15,108 bases of DNA from Syntrophaceae bacterium. GTDB lineage: Bacteria; Desulfobacterota; SM23-61. This document shows positions 1 through 6,015 of this stretch, piece after piece. How positions within the stretch are numbered: the stretch's first letter is position 1; every line of letters starts with the position of its first letter. A model generated the notes under the pieces. That model was not told where the DNA came from and made no database searches. It was given only the letters and a program-made list of their open reading frames with translations. The DNA is taken from NCBI GenBank assembly GCA_003154025.1, contig PMCE01000156.1, positions 8,883-23,990 of the forward strand, given 5' to 3'. A program made the translations under genes and the position numbers.

Positions 1-27
1 TTTCGAGTTTAGGATTTTGGATCATTT

Positions 28-56
28 TTCTCCGTGCTCTCTGTGTCCTCTGTGGC
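28..56 (+). repeat. CTCTGTG-family dispersed repeat, copy 1
   Basis: This 29-base segment (core CTCTGTGTCCTCTGTGGC) matches the copy at 2765-2793 at 27 of 29 positions by direct comparison. It consists of a roughly 9-10-base unit repeated (CTCTGTGTC, CTCTGTGGC). It lies just upstream of the pxpA ribosome site. Its partner arm, if there is one, would be outside the window to the left. Confidence 0.8.
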
Positions 57-74
57 CAAAAATTAGGAGGATTT

Positions 75-839
75 ATGCCCGACCGAATCGACATCAACAG
101 TGACATGGGAGAGAGTTTCGGCGTCTACAAGCTGGGCCGGGATGCGGAGGTCATGGACTATATCTCCTCCGCCAACATCGCCTGCGGGTGGCACGCGGGG
201 GACCCGATGGTCATGGAGCAGACCGTCCGAATGGCCAAGGAGAAAGGAGTTGGGGTTGGCGCCCACCCCGGGTACCCGGACCTCCTGGGGTTCGGCCGGA
301 GGCGCATGGATCTTTCCATGCAGGAGATCGAGAACTACATGCTCTACCAGATGGGCGCCCTCTACGCTTTTGCCAAGTCCCAGGGCCTTTCCCTGCAGCA
401 TGTCAAGGCCCATGGAGCGATCGGAAACGTGGCCTTCGTGGACCTGGAAGTCTCCAAGGCCATTGCCCGGGCCGCCCTGCGCTTCAGCAAAGACATCCTC
501 TTTGTGGCTCTGACGGGAACCATTATGGTCCAGGCGGCTAAGGAGGTCGGGGTCCGCTATGTGGAAGAGGCCTATGCGGACCGGGTGTACAACCCCGACG
601 GGACCCTCCAGTCGCGGAAGATAGCCGGGTCCGTCATCCACGACCCGGAGAAAGCCGCCAAGCAGGCTGTCACCATCGTCAAAGAAGGGTACGTGATCGC
701 TCACGAGGGGACCAAAGTCAAGGTTAAACCCGAGACTCTTTGCGTTCATGGGGACACCCCCACGGCCGTGGTCATCCTGCAGAAGATCCGGGAGGAGCTC
801 AAGAAGGCTTCCATCGTGGTCAAACCCATGGGGCTGTAA
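75..839 (+). CDS. pxpA: 5-oxoprolinase subunit A (LamB/YcsF family)
   Basis: This is subunit A of the three-part prokaryotic 5-oxoprolinase, which hydrolyses 5-oxoproline (pyroglutamate) to glutamate at the cost of ATP in the cytoplasm. The 254-residue product has the usual family length. It opens with the family signature IDINSDMGESFG, followed by ANIACGWHAGDP and GVGVGAHPGYPD in the metal/substrate-binding region, then VKAHGAIGN near residue 113, and EAYADRVYNPDGTL and the CVHGDTP motif near the C-terminus. The ATG at 75 has an AGGAGG ribosome site at 65-70. The gene ends three bases before pxpB, so the two are almost certainly co-transcribed. A copy of the CTCTGTG repeat family ends just upstream of the ribosome site. 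Homology to YcsF/PxpA is clear by motif; the substrate is inferred from the intact pxpABC order. Confidence 0.96.
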   Translation: MPDRIDINSDMGESFGVYKLGRDAEVMDYISSANIACGWHAGDPMVMEQTVRMAKEKGVGVGAHPGYPDLLGFGRRRMDLSMQEIENYMLYQMGALYAFAKSQGLSLQHVKAHGAIGNVAFVDLEVSKAIARAALRFSKDILFVALTGTIMVQAAKEVGVRYVEEAYADRVYNPDGTLQSRKIAGSVIHDPEKAAKQAVTIVKEGYVIAHEGTKVKVKPETLCVHGDTPTAVVILQKIREELKKASIVVKPMGL

Positions 840-842
840 GGG

Positions 843-1577
843 ATGGAGGGAGATCTCAGGATTCGGCCCGCCGGAGACCAGGCTCTGCTCATCGAATTTG
901 GGGCGGAGATCAGCCTGCAGACCAACCTGCGGGTCCGGGAATTTTCCCGCTGGGCAGATTCCCGTAAGGTCCACGGCATCGTGGAGATGATTCCATCCTA
1001 TTGTTCGACCCTGGTCTACTATGACCCTTTTCTCCTCACCTTCGCGAAGACCGCTGCCTGGGTTCGAGAGTTCGCGGGGTCTAACCCTGTCCAGTCTGAA
1101 ACCTCGGCTCTCGTCAAAGAAGTGCCCGTTCTTTATGGGGGGGAGTACGGTCCCGATCTCTCCTTCGTGGCCAGTCACAACCGGATAACGGAAGAAGAGG
1201 TCATCCGGTTGCATACCGGGCAAGATTTTCTTGTGTATGTAGTCGGGTTCTCCCCCGGGTTCGCGGCCATGGGAATCGTTCCTCCCACGATTCAGGCTCC
1301 GCGCCTGGCCAATCCGAGAACAAAAGTCCCGGCGGGATCGGTGGGAATCGGGGCTTTGCAGACCGGCATCTACGCGGTTGAATCGCCGGGGGGATGGCAG
1401 TTGATCGGCCGCACCCCCCTCAGTCTGTTCGATCTAAAAAAGAACCCCCCTTCTTTTTTCCAGGCCGGGGATTACGCCCGGTTTTATTCGATTGACGAAA
1501 CAGAATATAAGAGGATCCAGGAGTCGGGAATCAGGATTCAGGGAAAAAAATCTCTAGTTTCTTATCTTGATTCCTGA
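843..1577 (+). CDS. pxpB: 5-oxoprolinase subunit B (KipI family), with repeat-encoded C-terminal tail
   Basis: Subunit B of 5-oxoprolinase, a homologue of the Bacillus sporulation-kinase inhibitor KipI. With PxpC it forms the ATP-dependent carboxyltransferase-like half of the enzyme. The 244-residue product has the family hallmarks: GDQALLIEFG at residues 13-22, VVGFSPGFAAMG in the middle, PRTKVPAGSVGIG, and SPGGWQLIGRTPLSLF near residue 185. The start ATG lies three bases after the pxpA stop. The family normally ends shortly after the GDYARFYSIDETEY-type segment. Here about 17 further residues (SGIRIQGKKSLVSYLDS) follow. They are read through one arm of a perfect 16-base inverted repeat (1527-1542) and into the loop before the stop, so the tail looks repeat-derived. 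In Bacillus the name KipI refers to kinase inhibition, but beside pxpA and pxpC the oxoprolinase role is more likely. Confidence 0.94.
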   Translation: MEGDLRIRPAGDQALLIEFGAEISLQTNLRVREFSRWADSRKVHGIVEMIPSYCSTLVYYDPFLLTFAKTAAWVREFAGSNPVQSETSALVKEVPVLYGGEYGPDLSFVASHNRITEEEVIRLHTGQDFLVYVVGFSPGFAAMGIVPPTIQAPRLANPRTKVPAGSVGIGALQTGIYAVESPGGWQLIGRTPLSLFDLKKNPPSFFQAGDYARFYSIDETEYKRIQESGIRIQGKKSLVSYLDS

Positions 1578-1602
1578 AGCCTGACGCCTGAATCCTGATT
1601 CC
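1527..1602. repeat. Perfect 16-base inverted repeat spanning the pxpB 3' end and the pxpB-pxpC spacer
   Basis: The arms at 1527-1542 (GGAATCAGGATTCAGG) and 1587-1602 are exact reverse complements with a 44-base loop. The surrounding bases are built of the same degenerate unit (TCAGGATTC / CCTGAATCC, with CCTGAAGCCTGACGCCTGAATCC on the right side). The left arm is inside pxpB and the right arm ends 12 bases before the pxpC ATG. An RNA hairpin here could modulate pxpC translation or transcript stability. No run of T follows, so it does not look like an intrinsic terminator. Confidence 0.85.
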
Positions 1603-1614
1603 TAGGTCTTGTTT

Positions 1615-2565
1615 ATGATTGAAGTGATTAAATCCGGCCTCTTCACTACTGTTCAGGACCTGGGACGGCGGGGATACCAGAGTTACGGCGTGGGCATCGC
1701 CGGCGCATTGGACCCTTTTGCCCTTTCGGCGGCCAATCTTCTGGTGGGAAACCCGGAGAGCGCTGCCGGCTTGGAGATCACCCTCCAAGGCCCTACCCTG
1801 AGGTTTCACCGGGAAACGATCTTTGCCCTTGCGGGGGCCGACCTCGAACCCCGCCTTGACGGAAGCCCGATTCCGAACTGGACTTGTGCGCTCGCCCCTT
1901 CCGGGTCCGTCCTGAGCTTTAAGGGGAGAAGAAACGGAGTGCGCGCCTATCTGGCCGCCTCCGGGGGAATCGATGTCCCCCTGGTGATGGAGTCCCGATC
2001 CACCTACCTCCTCGGCCGGTTCGGCGGCATGGAGGGGCGGCCTATCAAAACGCAGGATCAGCTGCCTCTTTTTGCCCCGGCCGAAAACTACCGCCAACTC
2101 ATAGGCAGAGTCTTTCCGAAGGATTCCCTTCCCTCTTACCAGAGAAACCCAACTCTTCGGGTCGTCCCGGGACCCTTCGAGGAGTTCTTTTCCGAAGAAG
2201 GAAAGGAAGCTTTCCTTTCGACCCCTTACACGATCACGGCCCAATCCGACCGCATGGGGTATCGCCTCCAGGGGACTCCCATCTCCCGTCAGAAGAAGGG
2301 AGAGCTGATCACCTGCGGCCTGGCCAACGGCTCCATCCAAGTCCCGCCCAACGGCCAGCCCATCCTCCTGCTCGTGGACCGGCAGACGATCGGCGGTTAC
2401 CCGATCATCGCCACTATGATCCATGCCGACCTTCCGCTCGTAGCCCAGAGCGCCCCGGGGGACGAACTTCGCTTCTCCGCCGTCTCCCCCGAGGAAGGCC
2501 GGCAGGCTTATATCCGACTCTGGGGAAATTTGAAAAAATTAAAGCAAACCGCTTCAAACCTTTAA
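1615..2565 (+). CDS. pxpC: 5-oxoprolinase subunit C (KipA family, biotin-dependent carboxyltransferase-like)
   Basis: Subunit C of 5-oxoprolinase, the KipA/AHS2 homologue, which pairs with PxpB. The product is 316 residues if read from the ATG at 1615. An in-frame TTG at 1609 would add two residues, but the usual family start is MIEVIKSG-like, so I chose the ATG. The N-terminal signature GLFTTVQDLGRRGYQSYGV is followed by AGALDPFALSAANLLVGN and the LEITLQGPTLRF segment. Later come RAYLAASGGIDVP, SDRMGYRLQG and the C-terminal glycine-rich QVPPNGQPILLLVDRQTIGGYP, all typical of the family. No strong ribosome site is visible; the start follows the second arm of the inverted repeat at 1587-1602 by only 12 bases. 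The stop codon TAA at 2563-2565 is immediately followed by another repeat arm. Confidence 0.94.
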   Translation: MIEVIKSGLFTTVQDLGRRGYQSYGVGIAGALDPFALSAANLLVGNPESAAGLEITLQGPTLRFHRETIFALAGADLEPRLDGSPIPNWTCALAPSGSVLSFKGRRNGVRAYLAASGGIDVPLVMESRSTYLLGRFGGMEGRPIKTQDQLPLFAPAENYRQLIGRVFPKDSLPSYQRNPTLRVVPGPFEEFFSEEGKEAFLSTPYTITAQSDRMGYRLQGTPISRQKKGELITCGLANGSIQVPPNGQPILLLVDRQTIGGYPIIATMIHADLPLVAQSAPGDELRFSAVSPEEGRQAYIRLWGNLKKLKQTASNL

Positions 2566-2594
2566 GCCACAGAGATCACCGAAAACATAGAGAA
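2566..2594 (-). repeat. CTCTGTG-family repeat, inverted arm directly after the pxpC stop
   Basis: This arm starts at the very next base after the pxpC stop codon (GCCACAGAG...). Aligned without gaps, it matches the reverse complement of 2765-2793 at 23 of 29 positions. The two arms bracket the pxpC-ACT gene spacer. Confidence 0.75.
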
Positions 2595-2691
2595 ACCCTC
2601 CAGGTTTATAAAAAACTCCCTTCAAAGATCTTCGATCATCTTGTGCTCAATCTCGCATTCAAAATTGCCGGCCCAAATGCACCGGTTATTA

Positions 2692-2721
2692 TGGATGATC
2701 GTCGGAGAAATGCGTTATAAT
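2692..2721 (+). promoter_or_regulatory. Candidate promoter for the ACT-domain gene
   Basis: A perfect TATAAT stands at 2716-2721. The -35 region is weak: TGGATG (2692-2697) at 18-base spacing is the best I can find. It lies in an AT-rich stretch inside the inverted repeat pair, about 100 bases before the ACT gene start. Confidence 0.4.
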
Positions 2722-2764
2722 GGGATAAATTTTTGATTTTTGGAGGGGCTTGTATCCGGATGAA

Positions 2765-2793
2765 TTCTCGGTGTTCTCTGTGTCCTCTGTGGC
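2765..2793 (+). repeat. CTCTGTG-family repeat, right arm before the ACT gene
   Basis: This is the second direct copy of the family (27 of 29 identical with 28-56) and the inverted partner of 2566-2594. It ends 31 bases before the ACT gene start. Open frame continues upstream of that start through the repeat, but the residues it encodes (FSVFSVSSVAK) are repeat-derived and not part of the protein. Confidence 0.8.
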
Positions 2794-2824
2794 AAAAATG
2801 CCTTTATTCTTTTCAGGAGGCCTT

Positions 2825-3370
2825 ATGAAAAGAACCTTCGCTCTTTCGGCCATCGGAAAGGACCGCCCCGGGATCGTGGCCGAGGTGTCCGGGTTGATCT
2901 ACGAGTGCGGCGGGAACCTGGAAGACTCCAGTATGACCCGCTTGGGAGAACAGTTCGCTCTGCTCATTCTTCTCTCGGGAAGCGGGGAGGAGTTCCCGTA
3001 CCGTCTTTCCACCGGGTGCAAGCGGCTGGAGTGGGAAAAACATCTCTCCATCTTCCTCACCCCGCTGGAAGCCGGCGAGGGGAAAGCGGGAGAGAAAGGC
3101 CGCCTGGACCTCTACGAACTCTCCACGACCGGCATGGACCGGATGGGCATTGTCCACCGGGTCTCCCGGCTCCTGGCCGATCACGGGATCAACATCGCCG
3201 ACATGCACACCAAGGCCACTCCCTCGCCCGAAAGCGGAACTCCCATCTTCACGATGCAGATCCTCTTAGAGATTCCAGCCGCAGTCTCCGCGCGGGGCCT
3301 TCTGGATGAGCTTAACCTACTGGGAGAAGAAATGGCCATCGACATTTCTTTGAAGAAAGCCTCAGCCTAA
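2825..3370 (+). CDS. Tandem ACT-domain protein, GcvR-like
   Basis: A 181-residue cytoplasmic protein made of two ACT modules and little else, the architecture of GcvR (the accessory regulator of the glycine cleavage system) and related amino-acid-sensing proteins. ACT 1 spans about residues 4-80 and opens with the classic AIGKDRPGIVAEVSG, then a strand-turn with NLEDSSMTRLGEQFALLILL. ACT 2 spans about 97-176 and repeats the pattern as TGMDRMGIVHRVSRLLADHGINIAD. ACT domains bind small ligands, often amino acids. The ATG at 2825 is chosen because AGGAGG stands at 2815-2820; upstream in-frame codons run through a dispersed repeat. No gcv genes are in view, so the glycine link is not supported by context, and the ligand is unknown. 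Confidence 0.88.
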   Translation: MKRTFALSAIGKDRPGIVAEVSGLIYECGGNLEDSSMTRLGEQFALLILLSGSGEEFPYRLSTGCKRLEWEKHLSIFLTPLEAGEGKAGEKGRLDLYELSTTGMDRMGIVHRVSRLLADHGINIADMHTKATPSPESGTPIFTMQILLEIPAAVSARGLLDELNLLGEEMAIDISLKKASA

Positions 3371-3376
3371 AGACAA

Positions 3377-3524
3377 TTTTCACCGCAGAGAACGCTGCCG
3401 TGGGCAGAGAGTGACCAAAGTATAAGGTTAAGAAAATGGCTAGAAAACATGCATTTTTTCTTTTTTGGTTATGGCATTCCAATTTTTTATCGATTCTCTG
3501 CGTTCTCTGCGCTTTCTGCGGTGA
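3377..3524. repeat. CTCTGCG-family inverted pair bracketing the ACT-der spacer
   Basis: The left arm 3377-3395 (TTTTCACCGCAGAGAACGC) begins six bases after the ACT gene stop. The right arm lies at about 3500-3524 and ends six bases before the der ATG. The right arm matches the reverse complement of the left exactly except for one inserted 9-base unit (GCTTTCTGC), so the arms differ by one repeat unit. The unit resembles the CTCTGTG family with G for T, suggesting a related but distinct family. Confidence 0.8.
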
Positions 3525-3530
3525 AAAAAA

Positions 3531-4868
3531 ATGAAACCAATCATCGCCATCGTAGGCCGGCCCAACGTGGGGAAATCGACCTTCTTCAATCGGCTGGTCG
3601 GCCAGCGAAAAGCCATCGTGGAGGACGAGCCCGGGGTTACCCGGGACCGCAATTACGCCGAAGCCTCCTATGAGGATCACCCCTTTATTCTGATCGACAC
3701 CGGAGGTTTTGAGCCCACTTCCGGCGATCGCATCCAGCAGCAGATCAGAGAGCAGGTCGAGGTGGCCATCCAGGAGGCCGACCTGATCCTCTTCCTCATG
3801 GATGGGAAGGAAGGGTTGAACCCTACGGATGAGGAGGTGGCCGGGGTTCTGCGGAAAGTCACCAAACCCGTCTTCTACGTGGTGAACAAGATCGACGGAG
3901 AAAGACAAGAGGGGTCGGTTATGGACTTCTACCACCTGGGGGTTTCCCCCCTCTACTCCGTCTCTGCCGAACACGGGCGCGGGATGGGGGACCTCATGGA
4001 CGAAGTGATCAAGGCCCTCCCCGCAGGTCCACCGGAGAAAGAGAGGATCGAAGAGGGAGTCCGGGTGGCGATCGTGGGCCGTCCCAACGTGGGAAAGTCA
4101 TCCCTGCTGAACAAACTCGTCGGCCGTCCCCGGGCCATCGTGGATTCCACCCCCGGTACCACGCGCGATACGCTTGACACCCCTCTGCTCCGCGAAGGGC
4201 GCAAGTATGTTCTTATCGATACGGCGGGGATTCGCCGGAAAAGCAAGGTTACCGAACGGGTGGAGAAATATTCGGCCATCAAGGCGCTGAAAAGCCTGGA
4301 GCGCTGCGATGTAGCCCTGGTTCTGATCGACGGGTTTGAGGGCCTTACCGAGCAGGACGCCCGCATCGCGGAATTCGCCGAGGAGAGCGGACGGGCCCTG
4401 ATCCTGGTGGTTAACAAGTGGGACTTGGTGCAAAAAGAAACCCCCACCATGGAGGAATACAAGGAAAGAATCCGGCGGGATATGAAAACCCTGGATTACG
4501 TGCCCACCCTCTTCATCTCCGCCTCGACCGGCCAGAGGGTGAGCCGCCTCTTTCAAACCATAGACGAAGTGATGGCCGAGCATCGAAAACGCATCACCAC
4601 GGGGGAACTGAACAACTGGTTGAAAGAAGCGAAGGAGAACTACCCTCCCCCTGCTTTCCACAATCGCCCCGTAAAACTGCTCTTTATTTCTCAGGTCTCG
4701 ACCGCACCCCCAACCTTTGTTCTTTTCGTGAACGAACCGTTAGGCCTGGGAGAGTCCTACCAGCGCTATCTCCTCCGCCGTCTCCGGGAAAAGTACGGCT
4801 TTACCGGCACCCCCCTTCGGCTCTATCTGAGGAAGAGAAAGAAGGAAAATGCCGAAAGCAGGGGCTAG
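3531..4868 (+). CDS. der: Ribosome biogenesis GTPase Der (EngA)
   Basis: Der is an essential tandem GTPase for 50S ribosomal subunit assembly. The 445-residue length is normal. Domain 1 carries the P-loop GRPNVGKST at 9-17, DTGG at 56-59 and NKID at 119-122. Domain 2 carries a second P-loop GRPNVGKSS at 183-191, TPGTTRD near 208, DTAG at 230-233 and NKWD at 295-298. A KH-like C-terminal domain follows (from about residue 350), ending in a basic tail LRLYLRKRKKEN typical of the family. All nucleotide-binding motifs are intact. No clear Shine-Dalgarno sequence precedes the ATG: the upstream bases are the right arm of the CTCTGCG repeat followed by an A tract, with only a weak GGTGA. Paralogues such as Era have a single G domain, so the assignment is firm. 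Confidence 0.98.
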   Translation: MKPIIAIVGRPNVGKSTFFNRLVGQRKAIVEDEPGVTRDRNYAEASYEDHPFILIDTGGFEPTSGDRIQQQIREQVEVAIQEADLILFLMDGKEGLNPTDEEVAGVLRKVTKPVFYVVNKIDGERQEGSVMDFYHLGVSPLYSVSAEHGRGMGDLMDEVIKALPAGPPEKERIEEGVRVAIVGRPNVGKSSLLNKLVGRPRAIVDSTPGTTRDTLDTPLLREGRKYVLIDTAGIRRKSKVTERVEKYSAIKALKSLERCDVALVLIDGFEGLTEQDARIAEFAEESGRALILVVNKWDLVQKETPTMEEYKERIRRDMKTLDYVPTLFISASTGQRVSRLFQTIDEVMAEHRKRITTGELNNWLKEAKENYPPPAFHNRPVKLLFISQVSTAPPTFVLFVNEPLGLGESYQRYLLRRLREKYGFTGTPLRLYLRKRKKENAESRG

Positions 4869-4876
4869 CCGATTCC

Positions 4877-4900
4877 GAAGGGAGAGGGCAGGATGAGGGG
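4877..4900 (+). repeat. GGGAGAGGGCAGGATGAGGGG-type motif after der
   Basis: Nine bases after the der stop lies a purine-rich GGGAGAGGGCA + GGATGAGGGG stretch. A degraded inverted counterpart rich in CCCTCAC/CTCC/CATCCC stands at 4984-5005. This resembles another dispersed simple repeat, but the pair is poor and only one good copy is visible here. Confidence 0.35.
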
Positions 4901-5058
4901 GGCGGTAGACCGGAGGACCATCCATTCCTTTTGCGACCCTCAATGAATATGGGAAGACGGTAACAGTTTGATCTTTTGAAAAGCCCTCACATTCTCCTTC
5001 ATCCCACCTTTCCAACGCAGGAAAAAACAGACCCTTCCCTCGAATCGCCAAGAAGCTC

Positions 5059-5077
5059 TCCTCCCTTTGAGGGAGGA
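5059..5077. other. Perfect 8-base hairpin between convergent genes
   Basis: TCCTCCCT and AGGGAGGA flank a three-base TTG loop, in the 262-base spacer where der and the exported CMD-fold gene converge. Its position suits a transcript end for either gene, but neither strand has a T run after the stem, so a terminator role is unproven. Apart from this hairpin and the purine-rich motif nearby, I see nothing else in the spacer. Confidence 0.45.
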
Positions 5078-5130
5078 CGGGAGGAATTTCTGGCAAGGCT
5101 TTTTCAAAGGGTTAGAGTGTTACGGAAAAC

Positions 5131-5751
5131 TTACCAGGGCGATTTTTCGCCCGGGGGGATCGGGATTTCGGCCACGTTCAACACCATGGAAACCGCCACG
5201 TAGAATCCACTGACCGCGACCAGATCGATCACGCTTCTCTCTCCGAGAGTCTCCATTGCCCGTTTGAATAGCGCTTCGTCGACGAAATGCTCCCGGTGCA
5301 GGGTCGTGCAGAAATCGTAGACCAGTTCCTCGTCCGGCTTCATGTTCGCCGGCCGCCTGTTCTGCGCCAGATCATCGGCGATGGACTCGGCGAGCCCGCC
5401 CTTGATCGCCAGCGGTTTGTGGGCATACCACTCGTATTTGGATCCCCAAACGCGGGCGGTGATGATGATCGCGAATTCATTGAGCCGCGCCGGCAGCGAG
5501 GTTTTATACCGCACGTACTCGCCGAGCCTTTGCCATCGGTCAGCCAATTCCGGGCTGCGCAGCAGCGGACCGAAGGGCCCCCGCACACCCCCGCGCGAGC
5601 CGGCGATTTCGTCATACACGCGCTTTTGCGCGTCGGTCATCTGCTCCCGCTTGATTTCCGGAAAACGTGGGTCCTTGTTTTGGGCGCTGGCCGCGATGGC
5701 CATCCCGAAGACAAGAAAGCTCACCAACGAAGTAATCAAAATGTACCGCAT
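5131..5751 (-). CDS. Exported carboxymuconolactone decarboxylase-fold protein
   Basis: A 206-residue protein of the carboxymuconolactone decarboxylase (CMD)/AhpD-like superfamily with an N-terminal signal peptide. Residues 1-23 (hydrophobic ILITSLVSFLVFGMAIA, then ASAQ) predict cleavage before NKDPRFP, so the mature protein should be periplasmic. The CMD core is seen around GPFGPLLRSPELADRWQRLGEYVR and LNEFAIIITARVWGSKYEWYAHKP, followed by a helical C-terminal half. The CxxC redox pair of AhpD-type members is absent (SKYEWYAH at the equivalent place keeps only the histidine), so peroxidase-reductase activity is not expected; a decarboxylase/lactonase-like or non-redox role is possible. The ATG at 5751 is preceded by GGAGGGAGG. 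It stands alone, with its own promoter candidate, and converges with der. The substrate cannot be told from the sequence. Confidence 0.88.
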   Translation of the reverse strand: MRYILITSLVSFLVFGMAIAASAQNKDPRFPEIKREQMTDAQKRVYDEIAGSRGGVRGPFGPLLRSPELADRWQRLGEYVRYKTSLPARLNEFAIIITARVWGSKYEWYAHKPLAIKGGLAESIADDLAQNRRPANMKPDEELVYDFCTTLHREHFVDEALFKRAMETLGERSVIDLVAVSGFYVAVSMVLNVAEIPIPPGEKSPW

Positions 5752-5806
5752 GGATTTTTCCTCCCTCCGGTTTGATTTCTTAGACCGCAGTCATTTTATT
5801 GGTTCG

Positions 5807-5835
5807 AGTGTATTGGGGAGGGGATGGTTTGTCAA
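5807..5835 (-). promoter_or_regulatory. Sigma70-type promoter for the CMD-fold gene
   Basis: Read on the minus strand, a perfect TTGACA (5830-5835) is followed after exactly 17 bases by TACACT (5807-5812, four of six matches to TATAAT). It lies about 55 bases upstream of the gene start. Confidence 0.65.
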
Positions 5836-5891
5836 GGGAAAGTGGGGAGGGATTGGGGGCTTCTTGAGGTCTGCTCCAGGAAAGAAAAAAC

Positions 5892-6006
5892 GTCAAGGAA
5901 CGAGGTTCGAGGCTTGAGGTTTTCCCCATTCCTCACTCCCTATGTCTCGTTCCTCGATCCTCGGGCCTCAAACCTCGTGCCTTGATCCTTGTACCTTGAT
6001 CCTTGT
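5892..6006. repeat. CCTCG/CCTTGATCCTTG simple-sequence inverted repeat downstream of the Ldh-family gene
   Basis: The arm at 5892-5920 matches the reverse complement of 5958-5986 at 23 of 29 positions without gaps. To the right, the unit CCTTGATCCTTGT occurs twice in direct orientation (5980-5992 and 5994-6006). To the left of the right arm are further TCGTTCCTCGATCC units. The element ends ten bases from the stop codon of the Ldh-family gene and occupies most of the spacer between it and the CMD promoter. Confidence 0.75.
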
Positions 6007-6015
6007 TCCTCTTAT

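Noticed and set aside
63..1223. A 386-codon minus-strand open frame opposite pxpA and pxpB
   Set aside because: It is the antisense of two well-supported genes in GC-rich DNA, lacks a ribosome site and has a low-complexity, Gly/Asp/His-rich translation with no recognisable domain.
2750..2824. Longer N-terminus for the ACT-domain protein
   Set aside because: The extra residues come from the CTCTGTG repeat, and AGGAGG precedes the internal ATG at 2825.
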